A stretch of DNA of 10,468 nt from Clostridiales bacterium UBA7273 (GTDB lineage: Bacteria; Bacillota; Clostridia; Oscillospirales; Oscillospiraceae): assembly GCA_002472405.1 (NCBI GenBank), contig DKRV01000004.1, positions 1-10,468 of the forward strand, written 5' to 3'. The notes under the pieces are model-generated. The model did no database searches. It was not told the origin of the DNA and saw nothing but the letters and a program-made list of their open reading frames with translations. Shown one piece after another: positions 5,466 to 10,468 of this stretch (positions are counted from its first letter, which is position 1; every line of letters begins with the position of its first letter). The position numbers and the translations under genes were made by a program.

Positions 5466-5620
5466 CGTTGTTGCACCTCCTTGTAACTTAGTAACAAAAG
5501 TCTACGGACTTTTCCGGCGAAAACCGCCGGTTTACGCCGGCTGCCAGACTGATTTTCCGTTCTGGCGGTTACTGCCGTTGGGACTGAATAACGTAACGAA
5601 ACGCGAGTAGACGCTCGCGG
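5466..5620 (-). promoter_or_regulatory. Long structured 5' leader of rpsT
   Basis: If transcription starts near 5620, the leader is about 155 bases and contains four stems in order: CGCGAG/CTCGCG (5602-5619), GCCAGA/TCTGGC with two outer pairs (5541-5568), GCCGG/CCGGC (5526-5541), and AAAAGTC/GACTTTT around TACG (5496-5513). The ribosome binding site follows 10-20 bases later. bS20 autoregulates its synthesis in Escherichia coli; a leader of this length suggests similar feedback here. No named RNA family is recognised. Confidence 0.5.
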
Positions 5621-5626
5621 ATAATT

Positions 5627-5655
5627 AGTTTATCATCAAAGCACTGAAATTGCAA
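5627..5655 (-). promoter_or_regulatory. Probable rpsT promoter
   Basis: On the minus strand TTGCAA (5650-5655) and TAAACT (5627-5632) are separated by 17 bases. Both hexamers are two bases from consensus. Initiation would fall at about 5620, at the first base of the leader's first hairpin, which fits. Confidence 0.5.
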
Positions 5656-5753
5656 GCTTTTTCTTTACTTTTTCCGCTTTTTTATAAATAAATGTATCGC
5701 TTGTGCCGTCGATGGTAAAACTACCACTATATCTTGTTATGTTGAGGTGGAGC

Positions 5754-6599
5754 ATGCAGAATAAATTCGCGCGCACGGACCTTGCCGCCGAGGCAGTCGG
5801 GCGGCTGGACAAAGCACCCGAGGGCGTTTGCGCCGACACGCTTTCGCTGCACGGCTGCGAGGTCAGTCGCGTTGTGATATCCTCCGAGGCCGGAGCCGCG
5901 GCGCTGGGCAAGCCTATGGGCAAATACCTCACGCTTGAAATGGCAGATTATGTTACGCGGCGCGGTCAGAGCTTTCCCGACTGCGCGGCGGCGCTGCGCG
6001 ATCTGCTCAAAAGCTTCGAGGCTGTTGAGCGCGCGCAGAGCTTCCTAATCGCCTGCCTCGGCAACCGCGCGGTCACTCCGGACGCTGTCGGGCCGCTTGC
6101 CGCCGACGGAATAATCGTCACACGGCACTTAAAATCCTCGCTGCCGCAGGATTTTGCTGCGTTTTCGTCCGTATCCGTGGTGCGCACCGGCGTTTTGGGC
6201 ACGACAGGCATCGAAAGCGCGCAGACGATACGCAGCATGTGCGAGCTTGTGCGCCCAGACTGCGTTATTGCAGTCGATGCGCTAGCAAGCGGCGAAATGC
6301 ACAGGCTTTGCCGCAATATTCAGCTTTGCGACACGGGAATTTCCCCGGGCAGCGGCGTAGGCAACGACCGCGCCGAGATAAGTGAAGCCTACCTCGGCTG
6401 TCCGGTGATCGCCATCGGCGTTCCGACGGTCGCAGATGCTGCGGCGCTCAGCGACAGCGCAGACGCGCAGAGCCTTTTCGTCACGCCGCGAAATATCGAC
6501 GAGCTTGTGCGCTCGGCCTCAAAGCTCATCGCTTACGGCATTGACCTTGCGCTGCACAGGGGTCTCGGCATTGAGGACATCGACGCACTCATCGAGTGA
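5754..6599 (+). CDS. gpr: Germination protease GPR (spore protease)
   Basis: GPR degrades small acid-soluble spore proteins at germination; it is made as a zymogen in the forespore and is an unusual aspartate-dependent protease. The family marks are all present: FARTDLAAEA at residues 5-14, GKPMGKYLTLE near 52-62, GNRAVTPDAVGP near 103-114 (first catalytic Asp), VIAVDALAS near 190-198 (second Asp), and SPGSGVGNDR then GCPVIAIGVPTV. At 281 residues it is shorter than the roughly 370-residue Bacillus enzyme, mainly at the C-terminus, as often in gut clostridia. Only about 6 residues precede RTDLA, so the propeptide is short. The start at 5754 follows GAGGTGG; an in-frame ATG at 5739 lacks such a site. 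A weak forespore-sigma-like match (GTAT near 5693, AAAACTA near 5716) is not convincing. No terminator separates it from the parS cluster. Confidence 0.93.
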   Translation: MQNKFARTDLAAEAVGRLDKAPEGVCADTLSLHGCEVSRVVISSEAGAAALGKPMGKYLTLEMADYVTRRGQSFPDCAAALRDLLKSFEAVERAQSFLIACLGNRAVTPDAVGPLAADGIIVTRHLKSSLPQDFAAFSSVSVVRTGVLGTTGIESAQTIRSMCELVRPDCVIAVDALASGEMHRLCRNIQLCDTGISPGSGVGNDRAEISEAYLGCPVIAIGVPTVADAAALSDSADAQSLFVTPRNIDELVRSASKLIAYGIDLALHRGLGIEDIDALIE

Positions 6600-6615
6600 T
6601 GTTTCACGTGAAACG
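6600..6615. promoter_or_regulatory. parS: parS site 1
   Basis: TGTTTCACGTGAAACG matches the bacterial parS consensus TGTTTCACGTGAAACA at 15 of 16 bases. It begins on the base after the gpr stop codon. Chromosomal parS is the loading site for ParB (Spo0J). Confidence 0.93.
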
Positions 6616-6624
6616 CCGCACGAC

Positions 6625-6640
6625 TGTTTCACGTGAAACA
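6625..6640. promoter_or_regulatory. parS: parS site 2
   Basis: TGTTTCACGTGAAACA is a perfect 16-base parS. It lies 25 bases after site 1, roughly two and a half helical turns, start to start. Confidence 0.97.
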
Positions 6641-6659
6641 CAGGCAAAAAATTTTCAAA

Positions 6660-6675
6660 TGTTTCATGTGAAACA
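6660..6675. promoter_or_regulatory. parS: parS site 3, abutting the parA -35 box
   Basis: TGTTTCATGTGAAACA matches the consensus at 15 of 16, with C to T in the central CACGTG. It ends on the base before the -35 hexamer of the parA promoter, so ParB loaded here could affect parA-parB transcription. Confidence 0.92.
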
Positions 6676-6704
6676 TTGAAATACAGGCGCAGACTTGATA
6701 TAAT
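6676..6704 (+). promoter_or_regulatory. parA-parB promoter
   Basis: TTGAAA (6676-6681) and TATAAT (6699-6704) are 17 bases apart, with a TG one base before the -10 (extended -10). The start point would be near 6711, giving a leader of only about 13 bases with AGAGGTGAG as the ribosome binding site. The whole parA-parB-serS-mscL run may be read from here. Confidence 0.8.
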
Positions 6705-6723
6705 AGCCGCAAGAGGTGAGACT

Positions 6724-7494
6724 ATGTCAAGAATCATTGCGATAGCCAACCAAAAGGGCGGCGTCGGCAAGACAACGACCTGCGTTAACCTTGCCTGCGC
6801 ACTGAAAATGAAGGGCAAACGCGTTCTGCTCGTCGATTGCGACCCACAGGGCAACTCAACCTCGGGCATGGGCGTGGACAAGAACTCAACGCCCGGCGCG
6901 TATGAGCTGCTGATCAAAAACGCCGACATTCTCGACTGCATCCGTCATACGCCGTATGGCGACGTGATACCGTCGAACAAGGAGCTGTCCGGCGCATCGG
7001 TGGAGCTTGTTAGGCAGGAAAAGCGCGAGTTTGTGCTCAAAAACGCGCTGCAAATGGTCTACAACGACTATGACTACATATTCATCGACTGTCCGCCGTC
7101 GCTCGAGCTGCTGACGCTCAACGCACTCGTTGCGGCCGACAACGTGATAATTCCCATGCAGTGCGAATACTACGCGCTCGAGGGCATCGCCGACCTCATG
7201 ACGACGATACGCATGTGCAACAAGCGCCTGAACCCCTCACTGCGCATACAGGGCATCGTCATGACCATGTACGATGCGCGAACCAATCTGACGCAGCAGG
7301 TAGCATTCGAGCTGAAGGAATACTTCGGCGCAAAGGTCTATGAGACGGTGATACCGCGCAGCGTGCGCCTTTCGGAGGCGCCGAGCCACGGAAAGCCGGG
7401 TGTTGCGTATGACCGCATCGGCAAGGGCAGCCGCGCATACATGAAGCTCGCCGACGAGTTTCTGCTGCGCGAAAAGTACAGGAAAAGGAGCTAA
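6724..7494 (+). CDS. parA: Chromosome partitioning ATPase ParA (Soj)
   Basis: This 256-residue protein of the ParA/MinD family has a deviant Walker A motif at residues 10-18 (KGGVGKTTT, with the signature first lysine), Walker A' at VLLVDCDPQGN (about 37-47) and Walker B at YIFIDCPPS (about 119-127). ATP-bound dimers bind DNA nonspecifically; ParB stimulates hydrolysis, which drives origin segregation, and in Bacillus Soj also affects DnaA. It has no N-terminal DNA-binding extension, as is normal for chromosomal type Ia/Soj proteins. The start at 6724 follows AGAGGTGAG; a longer frame from 6676 would begin inside the promoter. parB follows after two bases. Three parS sites lie just upstream. 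Confidence 0.97.
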   Translation: MSRIIAIANQKGGVGKTTTCVNLACALKMKGKRVLLVDCDPQGNSTSGMGVDKNSTPGAYELLIKNADILDCIRHTPYGDVIPSNKELSGASVELVRQEKREFVLKNALQMVYNDYDYIFIDCPPSLELLTLNALVAADNVIIPMQCEYYALEGIADLMTTIRMCNKRLNPSLRIQGIVMTMYDARTNLTQQVAFELKEYFGAKVYETVIPRSVRLSEAPSHGKPGVAYDRIGKGSRAYMKLADEFLLREKYRKRS

Positions 7495-7496
7495 AT

Positions 7497-8399
7497 ATGG
7501 CCAAGGATACGAAAAAAGGTCTCGGACGCGGCCTCAGTGAGCTTTTCGGCGACGATATTCTCGATAACGAGAACGAGGGCGAGCTGATCTACGCTCCGAT
7601 AGCGAAGGTCGAGCCGCGAGCCGAGCAGCCGCGAAATCGCTTCGACGACGACTCTTTGCAGGAGCTTGCCGACTCCATCGCGCAGTACGGCCTGATTCAG
7701 CCGATCACCGTGCGCCGGCGCGAGGGCGGATTTTATCAGATCATCGCCGGCGAGCGCCGCTGGCGCGCATGCCGCATGGCCGGGCTTGTTGAGGTGCCGG
7801 TGCGCGTCATCGAAGCCGACGACCGCCGTGTCGCCGAGCTTGCGTTGGTCGAAAACCTCCAGCGCGAGGACTTAAACCCCATCGAGGAAGCTCTCGGCTA
7901 CAAAAGCCTCATTGAGGAGTACGGCCTGACGCAGGAGGAAGCGTCAAAAAGCGTGGGCCGATCGCGCCCGGCGATTGCGAATGCAATGCGTCTTTTGAGT
8001 CTGAGCAAGGAGGTTCTGCCTCTGGTCGAGGACGGAACTCTGTCGGCAGGTCATGCGCGCGCGCTGCTTCCGATAAGCGATCCGGCGGAGCAGCTCAAAG
8101 CCGCACGGGCAGTCATCGACGGCGGCCTTTCCGTGCGAAAGACCGAGCAGCTTGCGGCGAAAACGGTCAAAAAGCTTACCGAGGAGCCGGAAACCGAGTC
8201 AAAAACCGACGCACTTATGGTCGATTACATAGCCGAGACCGAGGATTACCTCAGCCGATCGCTTGCGCGCAAGGTCGCGCTCGAGCAAAAGCGCAAGGGC
8301 GGCAGGATAATATTGGAATTTTATGACAGCGACGACCGCGAGGCGCTGATATCAAATCTCGCACGCATGGGCCGCAGCTGGGAAGAAATAATTAAGTAA
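7497..8399 (+). CDS. parB: Chromosome partitioning protein ParB (Spo0J)
   Basis: The 300-residue protein has the full ParB layout: N-terminal KKGLGRGLSELF (about 6-17), which contacts ParA; the CTP-binding domain with the C motif GERRWR at 85-90 and ENLQRE at 119-124; a helix-turn-helix at about 144-168 (LTQEEASKSVGRSRPAIANA) that reads parS; and a C-terminal dimer region ending in a basic, helical segment. Family members load at parS, close as CTP-dependent clamps and slide, recruiting SMC. It starts two bases after the parA stop with AAGGAG as its binding site, so the pair is one operon. Its target sites lie about 0.85 kb upstream in this window. Confidence 0.97.
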   Translation: MAKDTKKGLGRGLSELFGDDILDNENEGELIYAPIAKVEPRAEQPRNRFDDDSLQELADSIAQYGLIQPITVRRREGGFYQIIAGERRWRACRMAGLVEVPVRVIEADDRRVAELALVENLQREDLNPIEEALGYKSLIEEYGLTQEEASKSVGRSRPAIANAMRLLSLSKEVLPLVEDGTLSAGHARALLPISDPAEQLKAARAVIDGGLSVRKTEQLAAKTVKKLTEEPETESKTDALMVDYIAETEDYLSRSLARKVALEQKRKGGRIILEFYDSDDREALISNLARMGRSWEEIIK

Positions 8400-8413
8400 A
8401 AGGAGAAACAACA

Positions 8414-9721
8414 ATGCTCGATATAAAATTTGTCCGCGAGAACCCGGATACAGTAAAGGAAAACATCAAAAAGAAGTTTCAGGACGAGAAGCTGCCGCTG
8501 GTGGACGAGGTCGTTGACCTTGACGTGAAATACCGCGCGGCGATGACCGAGGCAAACGAGCTGCGCGCAAGCCGCAACGCGCTGTCGAAAAAGGTCGGAC
8601 AGCTCATGGGTCAGGCGAAGAAGGACCCCTCGAAGCTTGCCGAGGCCGAGGAGGCAAAGGCGCAGGTCAAGGCAAACGCCGACCGCCTTGCCGAGCTTGA
8701 GACTCTGCACGACGAGCTTGCCGTGCGCATCCGCAAGATCATGCTGACCATCCCGAACATCATCGATCCCTCCGTTCCCATCGGCCCGGACGACTCAGCA
8801 AACGTTGAGGTCGAGCGCTTCGGCGAGCCTGTCGTTCCCGATTTCGACATTCCCTATCACACCGAGATCATGGAGAGCTTCAACGGCGTTGATATGGACT
8901 CGGCCGGCCGCGTTTCCGGCAGCGGATTTTACTATCTCATGGGCGATATCGCGCGCCTGCACTCGGCAGTGACGGCCTACGGCCGCGACTTCATGATCGA
9001 CAAGGGCTTTACCTACTGCATACCGCCGTTCATGATCCACGGCAACGTTGTCGAGGGTGTCATGAGCCAGACGGATATGGACGCGATGATGTACAAGATC
9101 GAGGGCGAGGATCTCTACCTCATCGGCACCAGCGAGCACTCGATGATCGGCAAGTTCATCGACCAGATCCTGCCCGAGGCGAGCCTGCCGCAGACCCTGA
9201 CGAGCTACAGCCCCTGTTTCCGCAAGGAAAAGGGCGCGCACGGCATCGAGGAGCGCGGCGTTTACCGCATCCACCAGTTTGAAAAGCAGGAGATGATCGT
9301 CGTCTGCAAGCCCGAGGAGAGCCGCGACTGGTACGAAAAGATGTGGCGCTACAGCGTCGAGCTGTTCCGCAATCTTGAGATTCCCGTGCGCCAGCTCGAG
9401 TGCTGCTCGGGCGATCTGGCCGACCTCAAGGTCAAGTCCTGCGATATCGAGGCATGGTCGCCGCGCCAGAAGAAGTATTTCGAGGTCTGCTCCTGCTCGA
9501 ACCTCGGCGACGCTCAGGCGCGCAGACTCAAGATCCGCGTCAAGGGCGAGGACGGCAAGATGTATCTGCCGCACACCCTCAACAACACCGTCGTTGCGCC
9601 GCCGCGCATGCTCATCGCCTTCCTCGAAAACCATCTCCGGGCCGACGGCAGCGTCACCATTCCCGAGGTGCTGCGCCCCTACATGGGCGGCAAGGAAGTC
9701 CTCATTCCGTGCAAAAAGTGA
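8414..9721 (+). CDS. serS: Serine--tRNA ligase, clostridial subtype
   Basis: The enzyme charges tRNA-Ser with serine. The 435 residues show the N-terminal tRNA-binding coiled coil (about 27-110, rich in Lys, Glu and Ala), then the class II core. Motif 2 is CFRKEKGAHGIEERGVYRIHQ (268-288), with the substrate-contact TSE at 239-241, CSGDLADLKVK at 331-341, SCSN at 360-363, and motif 3 at about 388-406 (HTLNNTVVAPPRMLIAFLEN), keeping the ATP-binding arginine. Standard bacterial enzymes have HTLNGSGLAVGR and FRxEAG; the version here is the subtype found in many gut Clostridia rather than a damaged copy. It has AAAAGGAG as binding site 14 bases after parB and probably shares that transcript. No T-box leader precedes it. 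Confidence 0.97.
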   Translation: MLDIKFVRENPDTVKENIKKKFQDEKLPLVDEVVDLDVKYRAAMTEANELRASRNALSKKVGQLMGQAKKDPSKLAEAEEAKAQVKANADRLAELETLHDELAVRIRKIMLTIPNIIDPSVPIGPDDSANVEVERFGEPVVPDFDIPYHTEIMESFNGVDMDSAGRVSGSGFYYLMGDIARLHSAVTAYGRDFMIDKGFTYCIPPFMIHGNVVEGVMSQTDMDAMMYKIEGEDLYLIGTSEHSMIGKFIDQILPEASLPQTLTSYSPCFRKEKGAHGIEERGVYRIHQFEKQEMIVVCKPEESRDWYEKMWRYSVELFRNLEIPVRQLECCSGDLADLKVKSCDIEAWSPRQKKYFEVCSCSNLGDAQARRLKIRVKGEDGKMYLPHTLNNTVVAPPRMLIAFLENHLRADGSVTIPEVLRPYMGGKEVLIPCKK

Positions 9722-9751
9722 TCTGAAATTACATACATAGGGAGTTAAGAT

Positions 9752-10210
9752 ATGAAAAAGTTTCTGTCTGAGTTCAAGGAATTTATCATGCGCGGCAACG
9801 TGCTTGATATGGCCGTCGGCGTCATCGTCGCAACTGCCTTCGGCAAGATAACAACTTCTCTCGTAAACGACCTGTTCATGCCGTTCATAAGCTGGCTGTT
9901 CGGCACGCGCGATATGAGCGCTCTCAACCTCATCGTGCGCCCCGAGATCGTCGAAAACGGCACCGTCGTGCAGGAGGCGATAACCATCGGCTTTGGCAAC
10001 TTCGTCGCCGTCGTCATTGATTTCCTGCTCATGTCGCTGGTGGTGTTTATCATCCTCAAGCTGTTTAACAAGGCCCGCGCCCTGACCGAGAAAAAGGTCG
10101 AGGAGCCGGAGCCCGAGGAAGAGCCTGCTCCCACCACCGAGCAGCTCCTCGCCGAGATCCTCGAAGAGCTTAAAAAGAATTCAGAGGCGCATTCTTCAGA
10201 GGCGCATTAA
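9752..10210 (+). CDS. mscL: Large-conductance mechanosensitive channel MscL
   Basis: MscL is a pentameric inner-membrane channel that opens under membrane tension to release solutes on osmotic downshock. The 152 residues show the amphipathic N-terminal helix (FLSEFKEFIMRGNVLDMA), TM1 at about 16-42 containing AVGVIVATAFGKITTSLVND, a periplasmic loop (about 47-76), TM2 at about 78-104 and a charged C-terminal helix with TTEQLLAEILEELKK. The last nine residues, SEAHSSEAH, and the stop codon are encoded by two tandem copies of a 15-base unit that is the tip of the local intergenic repeat. The family normally ends shortly after the EELKK-like helix. The start follows GGGAG 8 bases upstream, 30 bases after serS. 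Confidence 0.95.
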   Translation: MKKFLSEFKEFIMRGNVLDMAVGVIVATAFGKITTSLVNDLFMPFISWLFGTRDMSALNLIVRPEIVENGTVVQEAITIGFGNFVAVVIDFLLMSLVVFIILKLFNKARALTEKKVEEPEPEEEPAPTTEQLLAEILEELKKNSEAHSSEAH

Positions 10211-10226
10211 GTCTGCACCGATACGG
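10180..10226 (+). repeat. Duplicated repeat tip fused to the mscL 3' end, copy R0
   Basis: TTCAGAGGCGCATTC (10180-10194) and TTCAGAGGCGCATTA (10195-10209) are tandem 15-base units. The second runs into AGTCTGCACCGATACGG, matching the tip of the copy at 10314 (AGTTTGCACTGATACGC). The unit stays in the mscL reading frame because it is five codons long. The copy is cut off after GATACGG, where the next copy's T-run begins. Confidence 0.8.
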
Positions 10227-10233
10227 TTTTTTT
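10217..10233 (+). terminator. Weak candidate terminator after mscL
   Basis: ACCG (10217-10220) pairs with CGGT (10224-10227) around ATA, followed by a run of seven T (10227-10233). The stem has only 4 bp, so efficiency is doubtful. No better terminator is seen after mscL. Confidence 0.3.
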
Positions 10234-10313
10234 AGAGGCGCTTTAGCGCCGTACCAATACATTTATGTTAGTGCCCGGTTCGAGACTGCGGTGGAAAACG
10301 TATCGTTTCGCGC
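10227..10313 (+). repeat. Dispersed intergenic repeat, copy R2
   Basis: It begins TTTTTTTAGAGGCGC and continues with GTACCAATAC, GTGCCCGGTTCG and GTGGAAAACGTA, matching the blocks of copies R1 and R3. It is shortened to about 87 bp by the next copy. Inside the tip GGCGC/GCGCC (10237-10241, 10246-10250) forms a small hairpin without a T-run. The tip carries GAG GCG CTT TAG. Confidence 0.75.
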
Positions 10314-10468
10314 TTTTTTAGAGGCGCATTGAGTTTGCACTGATACGCATATTGCGGTTGCCCGGTTCGGAACATTGGAATAAACCGTGACTGCTACGCA
10401 GCCTATGACATTGTGCTATATTAGTGCAAAATTTGCGCCGCACCCCATTGTCTTCCCCTTGCGGAGCT
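10314..10468 (+). repeat. Dispersed intergenic repeat, copy R3, runs off the window
   Basis: It begins TTTTTTAGAGGCGCATTGAG and contains CACTGATACGCATATTGC, TTGCCCGGTTCGG, AAACCGTG, GTGCAAAATTTGC and GCACCCCATTG, the most complete plus-strand copy for comparison with R1. It follows R2 directly in the same orientation. The end CTTCCCCTTGCGGAGCT is probably the first arm of a further hairpin. No coding region is seen after 10210. Confidence 0.75.

Noticed and set aside
5692..5722. Forespore sigma promoter for gpr
   Set aside because: GTAT and AAAACTA resemble the elements only partly and the spacing is loose; it is mentioned under gpr but not called.
5703..5753. Longer N-terminus for gpr
   Set aside because: The added residues are unlike the family and the upstream ATG codons lack a ribosome binding site; GAGGTGG directly precedes the ATG at 5754.
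6600..6675. parS palindromes as terminators of gpr
   Set aside because: They have no loop and no following T-run, and match the parS consensus almost base for base.
8795..9634. Minus-strand open frame of about 279 codons
   Set aside because: It is fully antisense to serS, with composition typical of a mirrored GC-rich gene; serS itself is unmistakable.
10237..10250. GGCGC/GCGCC hairpin as the mscL terminator
   Set aside because: It is followed by GTACCAATAC rather than T; it belongs to the tip of repeat copy R2.

Overview
The window looks like chromosomal DNA of a spore-forming Clostridia, most likely an uncultured gut member of the Oscillospiraceae/Ruminococcaceae. This rests on a spore protease (gpr), a soj/spo0J pair with classical Firmicute parS sites, the clostridial subtype of seryl-tRNA synthetase, an SLH/BspA-like surface protein, strong Shine-Dalgarno sites and GC-rich codon use. 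The taxonomic call is inference; no rRNA gene is present. The gpr - parS - parA - parB - serS block suggests that the window lies near the replication origin.

Layout. (1) 1-1080 is a worn accessory segment. It holds a hairpin-rich gene-free stretch with a sequence very like the nick core of RSF1010/pSK41-type (MOBQ) transfer origins (333-344), one small AT-richer membrane-anchored protein gene, and the frameshifted C-terminal remnant of a tnpV gene. No relaxase is visible. (2) 1085-2884, minus strand: a TetR regulator followed 6 bases later by a secreted SLH-domain protein. The tetR promoter has its -10 box inside a perfect 16+16 bp dyad. (3) 2895-4769, minus strand: marR and a MATE efflux pump overlap by ATGA. 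They are driven by a near-consensus promoter whose spacer holds a 16-bp palindrome, and they end at a strong terminator. (4) 4770-5201: no gene, but two inverted copies of a dispersed intergenic repeat and a strong terminator. (5) rpsT (minus) with a long, hairpin-rich leader, divergent from gpr (plus). (6) Plus strand: gpr, three parS sites in 76 bp, then parA, parB, serS and mscL, closely spaced. (7) From the last codons of mscL to the window end, more copies of the same intergenic repeat run in tandem.

How the genes work together. ParA/ParB with the parS cluster form the chromosome segregation machine, and the most downstream parS touches the -35 box of the parA promoter, which suggests feedback control. 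MarR-MATE and TetR-SLH are two self-contained regulatory units, each with a visible operator.

The most unusual structure is the intergenic repeat. Its tip (about TTTTTAGAGGCGCATT) carries an in-frame stop codon in every copy seen, is duplicated in tandem next to mscL and next to the rpsT terminator, and at mscL supplies the last nine residues and the stop codon of the protein.
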